DNA of 64,000 nt from UBA2231 sp964415175 (lineage in GTDB: Bacteria > Elusimicrobiota > Elusimicrobia > Elusimicrobiales > UBA9959), in contig CAYPYG010000010.1 in assembly GCA_964415175.1 (NCBI GenBank), positions 17,788 through 81,787 of the forward strand, written 5' to 3'. Positions 29,463 through 37,821 of this stretch are shown one piece after another. The position numbers were made by a program, and so were the translations under genes. Under the pieces are notes generated by a model, which did no database searches, was not told where the DNA came from, and was given only the letters and a program-made list of their open reading frames with translations. How positions within the stretch are numbered: the stretch's first letter is position 1; every line of letters begins with the position of its first letter.

Positions 29463-30125
29463 ATGGCCGACATCGATTTCCTTTCGGAACTGCATAAAAA
29501 GACGAAAAGGGACTACGTGGCGCGGGTGACCGAGTACCCTAAGGCGGACGCCATCGCCATCGCCAAGCGGTACGACCGGGAATACTGGGACGGCGACAGG
29601 AAGTTCGGTTTCGGCGGCTACAGTTACGACGGCCGCTGGAACCCGGTCGCCGCGAAAATGGCGAGGCATTACGGCCTCAAAAGCGGCGACAGCGTGCTGG
29701 ACGTGGGCTGCGGCAAGGCTTTCCTGCTCTACGGCTTCACGCAGGCCGTTCCCGGCGTCTCGGTGCGCGGGCTGGACATCTCCTCCTACGCGGTGGAGAA
29801 CGCCAAGGAGGAGGTGCGGCCTTTCCTGGAAGTCGGCGACGCCAGGAAGCTGCCTTATCCCGACAAGTCCTTCGACCTGGTCGTCTCCCTGAACACGCTG
29901 CACAATCTCTACATCTACGACCTCTTCGACGCGATAAGGGAGATAGAGCGGGTCGGGCGGAAGGACAAGTACATCGTGGTGGAGTCCTACCGCAACGAGG
30001 CCGAGAAGGTGAACATGATGTACTGGGTGCTCACCGGCGAGTGCTTCTTCTCCGTGAAGGAGTGGGAGTGGATCTTCAAGCAGTGCGGCTATACCGGCGA
30101 CTATTCCTTCATTTATTTCGAGTGA
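29463..30125 (+). CDS. Class I SAM-dependent methyltransferase
   Basis: A 220-residue methyltransferase. VLDVGCGKAFLL is the SAM-binding motif I, VRGLDISSYAVE motif II, and FDLVVSLNTLHNL the motif IV region. It likely methylates a sugar intermediate, since genes on both sides are sugar-modifying enzymes. The specific acceptor is not deducible. It begins 6 nt after the transketolase stop, in the same operon. Confidence 0.82.
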   Translation: MADIDFLSELHKKTKRDYVARVTEYPKADAIAIAKRYDREYWDGDRKFGFGGYSYDGRWNPVAAKMARHYGLKSGDSVLDVGCGKAFLLYGFTQAVPGVSVRGLDISSYAVENAKEEVRPFLEVGDARKLPYPDKSFDLVVSLNTLHNLYIYDLFDAIREIERVGRKDKYIVVESYRNEAEKVNMMYWVLTGECFFSVKEWEWIFKQCGYTGDYSFIYFE

Positions 30126-30135
30126 GGTCCCGAAC

Positions 30136-31182
30136 GTGAAAACAAAAGCGGCCATCCTGGTCGAGCAGCGCAAGCCGCTCGTGATAGACGAGATCGAGGT
30201 CCCCGCGCTCAAGTACGGGCAGGTCCTGGTGCGGATCGCCTACAGCGGGATCTGCGGGTCCCAGCTCGGCGAGGCCGACGGCGTCAAAGGGCCGGATAAA
30301 TTCCTGCCCCACCTGCTGGGCCATGAGGCCGGCGGGACGGTCCTCGAGACCGGCGAGGGCGTGACGAAGGTGCGCCGGGACGACAAGGTGGTCCTCCACT
30401 GGATGAAGGGGGACGGGATAAATTCGCCGACCCCGGGCTACGGCTGGGGGGGGCGGACGGTCAACGCCGGCTGGGTCACCACTTTCAACGAACTGGCGGT
30501 GGTCTCCGAGAACAGGGTCACCGCGATGCCCGCCGGCGGCGACATGAGGACGGCGCCGCTGTTCGGCTGCGCCATTCCCACGGGTTTCGGCGTGGTCAAC
30601 AACGACGCCCGGCTGAAACTGGGCGAATCGCTCGTCGTCTACGGGGCCGGCGGGGTCGGGCTGAGCGCCATCCTCGCGGCCTCGCTCTCTTCCGCCCACC
30701 CCGTGATCGCCGTGGACGTCTCCGACGAGAAACTGGCGCTGGCCGGCAGATTCGGCGCCGCTCACCTGGTGAACGCCAAAAAAGAGGACGCGGAGGCCGC
30801 GGTGCGGAAGATCCTCGGCGCGGGCGGCGCCGACGCGGTGGTGGACACCACCGGCGATCCGAGGGTGATCGAAAAGGCCTACGGCCTCACGTCCGCCAGG
30901 GGCCGCACCATACTGGTGGGCGTGCCCAGGAAAGGCGACGACATCAGCATCTATTCCCTGCCGCTGCATTTCGGCAAAAGGCTTTCCGGCTCCTACGGCG
31001 GCGGGGTCGACCCTTCCTACGATATCCCCAGGTACATGGCGCTCTGCGCGCGCAGAAAGACCGATCTCTCCGGCATGATCTCGGCCGTCTTCCCCCTCGA
31101 CGCCATCAACGACGCTTTCGAGGAACTGCGCGGCGGCCGGATAGCGGGACGCTGCCTGCTGGATATGAGGGCCGCGGGATGA
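30136..31182 (+). CDS. Zinc-type medium-chain alcohol dehydrogenase
   Basis: A 348-residue MDR-family oxidoreductase. SGICGSQLGE carries the catalytic zinc cysteine, LLGHEAGG the second ligand region, and VYGAGGVGLSAILAA the NAD(P) fold. The four-cysteine structural-zinc loop usual in this family (about residues 90-110) is missing; that region is Gly-rich instead. In this operon it probably oxidises or reduces a sugar hydroxyl. ATGA overlap with the next epimerase gene. Confidence 0.82.
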   Translation: MKTKAAILVEQRKPLVIDEIEVPALKYGQVLVRIAYSGICGSQLGEADGVKGPDKFLPHLLGHEAGGTVLETGEGVTKVRRDDKVVLHWMKGDGINSPTPGYGWGGRTVNAGWVTTFNELAVVSENRVTAMPAGGDMRTAPLFGCAIPTGFGVVNNDARLKLGESLVVYGAGGVGLSAILAASLSSAHPVIAVDVSDEKLALAGRFGAAHLVNAKKEDAEAAVRKILGAGGADAVVDTTGDPRVIEKAYGLTSARGRTILVGVPRKGDDISIYSLPLHFGKRLSGSYGGGVDPSYDIPRYMALCARRKTDLSGMISAVFPLDAINDAFEELRGGRIAGRCLLDMRAAG

Positions 31183-32165
31183 AAAAGGTCTGCGTGATAG
31201 GCAGCAATTCCTTTTCCGGCGGCGACTTCATAGACCTGCTGCTGGAGAGCGGCTACGAGGTCGCCGGGGTCAGCCGTTCCGAGGAGAAGTCGGGCGTTTT
31301 CCTGCCTTATAAAAGGCACGGGACGGAGCGCTTCCGGTTCCACAGGCTGGACCTCAACAGGGACAAGGACGGGCTTTTCGGCCTCCTGTCGGAGTTCAGG
31401 CCGGACTACGTCGTCAATTTCGCGGCGCAGAGCGAGGTCGCGCCCAGCTGGGCCGATCCCGGACAGTGGTTCAGGACCAACGCCGTCGCCGTGGCCGACC
31501 TGGGCGATTTCCTGCGCAAGCAGAGCTGGCTGAAAAAGTACGTGCATATCTCCTCGCCCGAGGTCTACGGCACCTGCGTCGGCACGGTGAAGGAGGACGC
31601 CCCGCTCAACCCGAGCACCCCCTACGCCGCCTCCAAGGCCGCCGGCGATCTTTTCCTGTTCACGCTAGTCAAGAATTACGGTTTCCCCCTGGTCATGATC
31701 CGCGCCACCAACGTCTACGGGGCCCGCCAGCAGCTCTTCAAGATAATCCCGAGGACCGTCATCTCGATAAAGTCGGGCAGGACCGTCGAACTGCACGGCG
31801 GCGGGAAAGCGGTGAAATCGTACATCCACATACGGGACGTGTCCCGCGGAGAGCTGAACGCCATGGAGGCCGGCAGGCCGGGACTGATCTACCACCTCTC
31901 CCCGGACGCGGGCATCTCCGTCCGGGACCTGGTCGGGAAGATCTGCGCCAGGATGGGCGCCGACTTCGGAGCGGTCACCCGGGCGACGGGGGAAAGGCCC
32001 GGGCAGGACGCCGCCTACGTCATAGACTCCGGCCGGGCCCGGGGCGAGTTCGGCTGGAAGCCGGAGATATCGCTGGAGGAAGGCCTCGGGGAAGTCGTGG
32101 ACTGGGTCGAAAAAGAATGGGAGGAGATACGCCGGCTGCCGCTGGAGTACGTGCACAAAGAATGA
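31179..32165 (+). CDS. Nucleotide-sugar dehydratase-like extended SDR
   Basis: A 328-residue extended SDR, third of the cluster. GSNSFSGGDFIDLL replaces the canonical GxxGxxG with a variant loop; NFAAQSEVAPSW, SSPEVYG and the YxxxK motif in TPYAASKAAGD resemble dTDP-glucose or GDP-mannose 4,6-dehydratases, including the S-P-E triad position. RATNVYGARQQ is typical as well. It probably forms a 4-keto-6-deoxy intermediate or an epimer. ATGA overlaps on both sides. Confidence 0.82.
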   Translation: MKKVCVIGSNSFSGGDFIDLLLESGYEVAGVSRSEEKSGVFLPYKRHGTERFRFHRLDLNRDKDGLFGLLSEFRPDYVVNFAAQSEVAPSWADPGQWFRTNAVAVADLGDFLRKQSWLKKYVHISSPEVYGTCVGTVKEDAPLNPSTPYAASKAAGDLFLFTLVKNYGFPLVMIRATNVYGARQQLFKIIPRTVISIKSGRTVELHGGGKAVKSYIHIRDVSRGELNAMEAGRPGLIYHLSPDAGISVRDLVGKICARMGADFGAVTRATGERPGQDAAYVIDSGRARGEFGWKPEISLEEGLGEVVDWVEKEWEEIRRLPLEYVHKE

Positions 32166-32842
32166 AAGGAAAAGAACGGAAAAGATGGAACGCGGCCGTG
32201 GGCCTGATCGACAGGGGCGAGGCCAGGCTGGGAAGGTATTTCTCCTACCAGGTGCTGCATAACACCAGGCACCTGGTCTTCGCGCTCTCCAGGTACAAAT
32301 TCGCCGCCAAGATGCTGCCGGGGCCCCGCAAGCCCTCCGTGCTGGAGCTGGGCTGCAGCGAAGGTGTGGGCACCCTTATCCTGGCCGAGCGGGCGGCCTC
32401 GGTGACCGCGGTGGACTTCGACGCCGCGTCGGTGGACTGGGCCGGGAAGCACATCGGGAACGGGAAGATCAAGTTCATCGCCGGGGATTTTCTCGGCAGG
32501 ACCTACGGGCGGTTCGACGCCGCGGTCTCCATAGACGTGATAGAGCATATCCCCCGCGCGAAGACCGGGCTTTTCATGCGCACCCTCGCGGGCAACCTCG
32601 CCCCCGGCGGCTTCTGCGTAGTGGGAACGCCGAACAAGACCGCGGACCGTTACGCCTCGCCGGAGAGCCGCAAGGGCCACGTCAACACCTTCACGGCGGA
32701 AAGGCTGAGAGCGACCTTTTCACGCTATTTCAGGAACGTCTTCCTGTTCGGGATGAACGACGAGGTGCTCCATACCGGCTTCGAGCCGATGTGCCAGTAT
32801 CTCTTCGTCCTGGCCTGCGGTCCGCTGCGCCGCCGCCCATGA
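32162..32842 (+). CDS. Class I SAM-dependent methyltransferase (Methyltransf_11/23 type)
   Basis: A 226-residue methyltransferase: VLELGCSEGVGTLIL is motif I, VTAVDFDAASVDWA motif II, FDAAVSIDVIEHIP motif IV, and GGFCVVGTPNKTA the next strand. The GTPN and 'DVIEHI' pattern is typical of UbiG-like and glycan-modifying enzymes. ATG 32162 overlaps the previous stop; its own stop overlaps the next gene. Confidence 0.82.
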   Translation: MKGKERKRWNAAVGLIDRGEARLGRYFSYQVLHNTRHLVFALSRYKFAAKMLPGPRKPSVLELGCSEGVGTLILAERAASVTAVDFDAASVDWAGKHIGNGKIKFIAGDFLGRTYGRFDAAVSIDVIEHIPRAKTGLFMRTLAGNLAPGGFCVVGTPNKTADRYASPESRKGHVNTFTAERLRATFSRYFRNVFLFGMNDEVLHTGFEPMCQYLFVLACGPLRRRP

Positions 32843-33705
32843 TAACGGTTTTCGGGGCCTCGGGTCTTATCGGCCGGCATATACTGGAACTCTGCGCCTC
32901 CGATCGCGTCCCGGCCGCGGGGACCTGCTTCCGGAAAAATGTACCGGGGCTCGTCCGCTGCGACCTGGCCGGGTCCCCGGAAGAGGCGGCCTCCGCCGCC
33001 GGGGAAGGTCCCGGACGCGCCATCATAGCCGTCGGCGCCGGCGGCGTGGACCATTACCGCGCGCACCCGGCCGGGGCCGCCGCCCTGAACGCCGGGATCA
33101 TACGCCTGCTGGCCCTGCTGCGGAACAGGGGGATAGTGCCGGCGCTACTCTCCTCGGACTATGTTTTCGAAGGGGTTTCGGGCGGGTACAGGGAGGACTC
33201 CCCGGCCCGGCCTACGACGGAGTACGGCCGCAGGAAGAGGGAGCTCGAGGAGTGGGTCCTGGCCAACCTGCGCGAATACAGGATAATCAGGCTGGGCAAG
33301 GTCTACGGCTACGCGCCCGGGGACGGCACCCTGCTGACGGATATTTTCGACAGGCTCTCCCGGGGCGACGTCTTCCGCGCGGCCGTCGACCAGATGGTGG
33401 CCCCGACCTCGGTCAGGGACGCCGCGCGCGGCATACTGGCGATAACGCTGGGCGCGGAGAGCGGCGTCTTCCACGTCTCCTCCCCCGAGGTCCGCAGCCG
33501 CTACGACCTGGCCGACTCGGTCCGCCGCGCCCTGGGCCGCGGCCCGGAACTCGTGGAGCGCGTCCGGCTGGAGGACCTGTCTTTCGGCGAGCGCCGGCCG
33601 GCGGACACCACCATGAACGCGGACGCCACCTCCGCCCGTTTCGGGCTTTCCTACAGGCCGCTGGGGACGGAGCTGGCCGCCATCTCCGCTCTCTACGGCG
33701 GGTGA
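32839..33705 (+). CDS. RmlD-like sugar reductase (SDR)
   Basis: A 288-residue SDR beginning ITVFGASGLIGRHILEL. SSDYVFEG and the YxxxK motif TEYGRRKRELEEW, together with RLGKVYGYAPGDG, resemble dTDP-4-dehydrorhamnose reductase RmlD, which reduces a 4-keto group. It is the fourth SDR in the operon and may carry out the last reduction. ATG 32839 overlaps the methyltransferase stop, which is preferred over an in-frame upstream start inside that gene. Confidence 0.8.
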   Translation: MITVFGASGLIGRHILELCASDRVPAAGTCFRKNVPGLVRCDLAGSPEEAASAAGEGPGRAIIAVGAGGVDHYRAHPAGAAALNAGIIRLLALLRNRGIVPALLSSDYVFEGVSGGYREDSPARPTTEYGRRKRELEEWVLANLREYRIIRLGKVYGYAPGDGTLLTDIFDRLSRGDVFRAAVDQMVAPTSVRDAARGILAITLGAESGVFHVSSPEVRSRYDLADSVRRALGRGPELVERVRLEDLSFGERRPADTTMNADATSARFGLSYRPLGTELAAISALYGG

Positions 33706-33718
33706 GGCCGGAAGTTTT

Positions 33719-34663
33719 ATGACCGCTCCTTCGCTCTCCGTCATCCTGCCCAACTTCAACCACGCGCATTACCTGCGCGGGGCGCTGCCGGCCATCCTGG
33801 AGCAATCCTTCCCCTGCCGGGAGCTTATCGTCGTGGACGACGGGTCCACCGACGACAGCGTGGCCGTGGTGGAAGCGCTGGCCGCGGCGCATCCGGAAAT
33901 ACGGCTGGTGAAAAGTCCGCGCAACGAGGGGGTCGTGGCCGCGCTGGAGAAGGGCTGGGCGCTGGCCACCGGCGAGTACGTCTGCCTGCCCGCCGCCGAC
34001 GACCTGCTGTTGCCCGGCCTGTTCGAAAAAGCGATGAGGCTGCTCAGCGAGCACCCTTCGGCCGGCCTGTGCGTCTGCGACGTCCTGACGGAGGACGGAT
34101 CGGGAAAACGCGGACTGAGCAGGCGGAGGCTTTGCAAAGACGCCCGCTATATCCCGCCCGCGGAACTGGTGGAGCTCATGAGGCGCAGGACGGTATATCT
34201 TTCCGGGCTCGGCTCCATCTTCAGGAAACAGGTCCTGGAGGAGACGGGTTTCCTGCCGGAACTGAAATGGAGCAGCGACAGGATCTACTCGACCGTAGCC
34301 GCCCTGCGGCACGGCCTCTGCTGCCTCCCGGAACCCCTGGCCGTGTTCCGTCTCAGGGGCGATTCGTACAGCGCGGCCGGCCTGTCGGACCTCAAAGCGC
34401 ACGGAGAAGTTATGGGGCGGGCGCTGGACCTGCTGGGCGGGGAAGCCTATGCCGACGTTCTGCCGGTCTTCAGGCGTTCCTCCGCGCTGGCGAGTTTCGA
34501 GATGCCGCTCCTTTTTTTCCTGGCTTTCAGGCCGGGTTATCTCCGGTTCCTTACCCCCAACCTGGTCTGGCGGATACTCTGCGGGTTCATACGCAGGACC
34601 CTGGCGGGGCTCGCGCCCGAAGCTCTCAGGCGCTTTTACCGGCGTCTTCCGGGGCGGGGCTGA
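33719..34663 (+). CDS. Family 2 glycosyltransferase
   Basis: A 314-residue GT-A fold glycosyltransferase: LSVILPNFNHAHYL, VVDDGSTDDS and the DxD-like PAADDLLLPG. The C-terminal 90 residues include a hydrophobic stretch that may attach it to the membrane. It presumably adds the sugar made by the operon to a lipid-linked oligosaccharide. Its last 38 bases overlap the convergent flippase gene on the other strand. Confidence 0.88.
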   Translation: MTAPSLSVILPNFNHAHYLRGALPAILEQSFPCRELIVVDDGSTDDSVAVVEALAAAHPEIRLVKSPRNEGVVAALEKGWALATGEYVCLPAADDLLLPGLFEKAMRLLSEHPSAGLCVCDVLTEDGSGKRGLSRRRLCKDARYIPPAELVELMRRRTVYLSGLGSIFRKQVLEETGFLPELKWSSDRIYSTVAALRHGLCCLPEPLAVFRLRGDSYSAAGLSDLKAHGEVMGRALDLLGGEAYADVLPVFRRSSALASFEMPLLFFLAFRPGYLRFLTPNLVWRILCGFIRRTLAGLAPEALRRFYRRLPGRG

Positions 34664-35942
34664 CGGGGGGACCTTCCATATAGAGTCTCCTGGCCCGGAA
34701 ATACCAGGCTATGGTCAGCGCGTAAGTGGCGATGAAAGAGACCGCGGCTCCCCGGACCCCGAGCGGAGGTATGAGCAGCAGGCACCCCGTCAGGTTCAGC
34801 AGCCCGGCGGCCCAGGAAGCGAGCATGAAGGGCCTGGCGATGCTGATGCCCTCGGAGAACAGGATATGCCCCAGGGAGTTCTGCACCATCGTCAGCGCGC
34901 CGGCGGCTGAAAAAAGCAGCAGGAGCGCCGGGTCCAGCCTGTATTGTTCCCTGCCCATGAGGGTCACTACCGCGGCCCCCCCGGCCAGGAACAGCAGCAG
35001 CGCCGCCGGGAACAGCCGCAGCCAGGTCCTTACCGCCAGGGCCCAGAGCCTCCCGCGATTGGTGCTGGCCGAAGCCTTGGGGAAAAGCACGGTCCCCACC
35101 GTGTGTCCCAGGTAAGCGGCGATATTTATAGTGGCCATGTAATAAGCCGCGTACACGCCCACTTCCCCCGGCGCCAGGTAGGCGTTGAGCACCAGGGCCT
35201 GCACATTGAGAAGGAAGAAAGAGGACAGCCCGCCCCCGAAAGAATAGGCGCTGAAGCCGAGGATGGTCCCGGCCCCGCTCCTGTCCGGCAGGGCCGGTCT
35301 CGTCCGCAGCCCCGCCCGGACGGCCAGTAAAAGCCCGACGCCCCCGAAAGCGGCGATATAGGAAAAGGCCATGGCCTTGTAGGTCCTGCCCATCAGGAAG
35401 AACCCGCCGAAGAACGCCGCGGCCATGACCAGGCTGAAAGCGATCTCGCCCAGCCCCCTCAGCGAAAAAGAACCTTCGGCCTGCAGCGTCCCGGCGGCTA
35501 TCAGGAATATGCCGGTGGCGAGGGCGTAGGAGAGGGAGAGGGTCATCATTTCGGGCGTGACCCCCAGGAAAGAGGACAGCCGCTCCCGCTCCAGCAGCAC
35601 GACGAGCGCCGTCAGCGAGGCCATGACCGCGAAGGAGGCCCCGGCCAGGGTGAAGGTCGCGTTCCTCCGGGCCGGCTCGACGCCGTAGCGCACGATCGCG
35701 TTATTGAGCCCGAACAGCATGAACGGGGTCAGCGCCGCGCCGGCCGAGACCATGACGCTTATCTTCCCGTACTCTTCCGGCCCCAGCAGCCTTCCGGCCA
35801 TGATGTTGACGAGGGCGGAGATCACTTTCGCCGCGGCGAAGGTGAAGCCTATCCAGCCGAGGTTCCTCACGAACCTGTTCGCGCCCTCGTCGGGATATTC
35901 TCCCGTCAGTCCATGGTACAGGCGGTCGGCCAGGGGCTTCAT
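34626..35942 (-). CDS. Wzx-type polysaccharide flippase (MATE-like/MVF superfamily)
   Basis: A 438-residue integral membrane protein with about 12-14 hydrophobic segments, of the polysaccharide biosynthesis/flippase type (RNLGWIGFTFAAAKVISALV, GRLLGPEEYGKIS near the N-terminus are typical). It would move a lipid-linked glycan across the inner membrane, matching the glycan operon on the other strand. It has its own TATAAT box 7 nt upstream of the ATG and overlaps the convergent glycosyltransferase gene. Confidence 0.87.
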   Translation of the reverse strand: MKPLADRLYHGLTGEYPDEGANRFVRNLGWIGFTFAAAKVISALVNIMAGRLLGPEEYGKISVMVSAGAALTPFMLFGLNNAIVRYGVEPARRNATFTLAGASFAVMASLTALVVLLERERLSSFLGVTPEMMTLSLSYALATGIFLIAAGTLQAEGSFSLRGLGEIAFSLVMAAAFFGGFFLMGRTYKAMAFSYIAAFGGVGLLLAVRAGLRTRPALPDRSGAGTILGFSAYSFGGGLSSFFLLNVQALVLNAYLAPGEVGVYAAYYMATINIAAYLGHTVGTVLFPKASASTNRGRLWALAVRTWLRLFPAALLLFLAGGAAVVTLMGREQYRLDPALLLLFSAAGALTMVQNSLGHILFSEGISIARPFMLASWAAGLLNLTGCLLLIPPLGVRGAAVSFIATYALTIAWYFRARRLYMEGPPVSPAPEDAGKSA

Positions 35943-35949
35943 GGATTGA

Positions 35950-35955
35950 ATTATA
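35950..35955 (-). promoter_or_regulatory. -10 box of the flippase gene
   Basis: TATAAT on the reverse strand ends 7 nt before the flippase ATG (35942); the gap TCAATCC has no ribosome site. The same spacing is seen at several other operon starts in the window. Confidence 0.55.
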
Positions 35956-36046
35956 GCGGTTTTTGGCGGGGGCCGGGCCGCCGGCCGGCAAATTTATTAC
36001 AATAGGGGCGCGGCCCCGCGGCGGGCGCCGCGAGGAGGACGGGTCT

Positions 36047-36703
36047 ATGGGGAAGAAGATCTTCTGGCTGCTGGTCGTTCTTGCGGGGGCCTACTGCGCC
36101 CTGCTTTACAGTCCCGACTTCCTTTTCAAACATTCCGTCGAACATCGCGGTTTCCACCTGCGGTCGGCCGAGCCGCTGGAGAAACCGTACGGGGAGCTCC
36201 TCGACAAGGTCGCCGAGCGGCTGGAGACTACCCGCCTCTATTCGCCGGGCAGGGAATTCAAGGTCTACCTGGCGGGTCCCGGTTCCCTGTACGTCCTGCT
36301 GACCCCTTTCTGCGGGGACGGGAAAGGCTGCACCTACGGCATGATCGACGACAGGATCGTGCTGCCCTTCAGGACCCCGGAGGAGGCCGGCCTGCCCCTG
36401 CTGGTCCGCCAGACGCTCTACGACCTGCTCCAGGAGAAGCTCCGGCCGCTGGAATACGCCTTCCTGAAGGACTGGAAACTGGAGGGCTACGCCGAGAGCG
36501 TCGGCGGCGAGAGCGTCGGTTACACGCCGTCCGCGGTCTGCGGCAGGGACGACGTACCTGAGGATTTCCGCCTGCTCCTGGAGAAACGCCTGGTGGTGGA
36601 ACTGCTCATGACCGACGAGAAGATAGGCATAATGGCTCTGCTGAAAGGGCCGTACGCCTACGAGCCGGCCAAAGCACGCATGACGCAGAGGTATTGCCAA
36701 TGA
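36047..36703 (+). CDS. Membrane-anchored protein of unknown function
   Basis: A 218-residue protein with one N-terminal transmembrane helix or uncleaved signal (about residues 5-22) and a soluble domain of about 190 residues. The domain has several cysteines (FCGDGKGC, AVCGR, RYC at the end) but no motif I recognise. ATG 36047 is chosen because GAGGAGG lies about 9 nt upstream; a TACAAT box at 35998-36003 may drive it. It overlaps a small membrane protein gene by ATGA. Confidence 0.65.
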   Translation: MGKKIFWLLVVLAGAYCALLYSPDFLFKHSVEHRGFHLRSAEPLEKPYGELLDKVAERLETTRLYSPGREFKVYLAGPGSLYVLLTPFCGDGKGCTYGMIDDRIVLPFRTPEEAGLPLLVRQTLYDLLQEKLRPLEYAFLKDWKLEGYAESVGGESVGYTPSAVCGRDDVPEDFRLLLEKRLVVELLMTDEKIGIMALLKGPYAYEPAKARMTQRYCQ

Positions 36704-36912
36704 GCGTCGCGGACGTCGCCTACTACGGAGTGTTCGGCGAACCGCTGTTCAAGGCGGTCGGCCTGGCCGCCGCCGCGGCCTTCCTCTCGGCGGCCGCGGT
36801 GCCGCTGCTTAACAGGCGCGGCGCCCGCATCCCGCTGAAATTCCATTCCCGGCTCGCCTGGACCGGCCTGCTGCTGGCCGCGGTCCACATCGGCCTGGTG
36901 TTCTTCTCCTGA
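36700..36912 (+). CDS. Small two-helix membrane protein
   Basis: A 70-residue protein with two predicted transmembrane helices (about 18-37 and 50-68) joined by a basic loop (NRRGARIPLKFHSR). Family unknown. Its ATG overlaps the stop of the upstream membrane-anchored protein, so the two are probably made together. A terminator follows. Confidence 0.6.
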   Translation: MSVADVAYYGVFGEPLFKAVGLAAAAAFLSAAAVPLLNRRGARIPLKFHSRLAWTGLLLAAVHIGLVFFS

Positions 36913-36955
36913 GCCCCAGGCCCGTCCGTCGTCCCGCTCTCCCTCCGCATCGAGA

Positions 36956-36979
36956 AAAACCCCGCTTTCGCGGGGTTTT
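36956..36979 (+). terminator. Rho-independent terminator at the left edge of the island
   Basis: AAAACCCCGC (36956-36965) pairs perfectly with GCGGGGTTTT (36970-36979) around TTTC; it can work on both strands. Confidence 0.92.
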
Positions 36980-36993
36980 AAATATTGGCGGAG
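36976..36993 (+). repeat. Left attachment-like repeat (tRNA-Ser 3' end copy)
   Basis: TTTTAAATATTGGCGGAG here matches 43749-43766 at 17 of 18 positions. The right copy runs through the CCA end and the last acceptor-stem bases of the tRNA-Ser gene. Such duplicated tRNA 3' ends mark insertion of integrative elements; the segment between (6.8 kb) is AT-richer than its surroundings. Confidence 0.6.
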
Positions 36994-37422
36994 TCTCAGG
37001 GATAAAGTTCGAAACTACTTCGCGCAACATCCCGAGGAATCATTATAAGTACCGCTCTCGATCTCTTTTAGCGAAGGAGTCCCGCTCTTATCCACGAGAT
37101 GCCGCACGGCCGGCCACTTCGCGGCCGCCCATGCTTGCCGCTAAGCAGCGGGTTCGCAGGGCGGCGGCACTAAAGCGCCTTGCACCTGCTCCCAAGGAGG
37201 TCTGCATCTTATTGCCACCCCCTTTGCGCGGCCGGCCGGCCCAATAAACGTGGGCCTTGGCTCGGCCGCTCCCGTCCGCCTGCGGCGGCCGTACTCCGCA
37301 GAATTTATTCCCCGCGCGCACTGCAAAGAGTTGAGTTCATTGTATACAGATTTTGCCCGCGCTCGCCAGTGGCTTTTGCTGAATCCATTCGCAGCGCGGT
37401 CCTGTTCTTGATAATATTCAAC

Positions 37423-37552
37423 CGCATTTATGCCGGTGACCCCGAAGTGATAAAAAACCACCCCGGCGTCCGCTGCTGCGGCCGCCGCGGCGGTCTTTTC
37501 TGGGTATTGAAGTGTAGCCACCGGGAGAGACAGAAAGCAGCGAAGAAAATAG
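37423..37552. repeat. Structured 130-bp direct repeat, copy 1
   Basis: Aligned with 41516-41643 it shares the framework CGCATTTATGCCGGTG, CCCCGA, TGATAAAA, CGGCGTCCGCTG, TGCGGCCGCCG, GGCGGTCTTTTCTG, GTAGCCACCGG and CAGCGAAGA. A central hairpin forms from ACCACCCCGGCG (37457-37468) and a right arm ending in GGCGGT, with two mismatches, topped by CCGC-TGCT-GCGG. A T run follows. It stands upstream of the radical-SAM cassette. Confidence 0.7.
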
Positions 37553-37772
37553 ATGGGGCAATGTCGGTCGCCCCGTCCTAGCCTGCCCTAAGCCGGGACC
37601 TAATGTCCTATGTCACTATAGGCCCAAAAGCACTTCCTCGCACCGTTCCTGTCAGGTAAACTACTTTTGCAGTTTCCTTGTAACTGGGGGAATCGGCCCC
37701 CGGGCATCCACGGCGGGACCTTAATCCCGCGAAACCCAGGGAAAGCGGCAGCAATGCCAGCTTTCTTTTTTT

Positions 37773-37802
37773 TTGATAAGCGCGCAGGCAAAAATCTACA
37801 AT
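37773..37802 (+). promoter_or_regulatory. Promoter of the radical-SAM cassette
   Basis: TTGATA (37773-37778), an 18-nt spacer, then TACAAT (37797-37802). The predicted leader is short and contains AAGGGGG before the ATG at 37822. Confidence 0.5.
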
Positions 37803-37821
37803 AGAGAAAGCAAGGGGGATT

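Larger units (their letters stand above)
36994..37821. other. Gene-free 0.8-kb stretch inside the island
   Basis: I see no convincing gene here. Frames open on both strands have no recognisable protein and end irregularly. It contains GC-rich palindromic runs (CGGCCGGCC around 37105 and 37230), the first copy of a 130-bp structured repeat (37423-37552), and a promoter just before the next gene. It may be eroded island sequence. Confidence 0.5.

Noticed and set aside
36986..37030. A tRNA remnant at the left island edge
   Set aside because: Only the terminal 8 bases match the tRNA; a TTCGAA nearby is at the wrong distance from CCA to be a T-loop.
37180..37581. Open frames on both strands within the island gap
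   Set aside because: No ribosome sites, no recognisable domain, and the conserved part belongs to the structured repeat, whose substitutions are spread over all codon positions.
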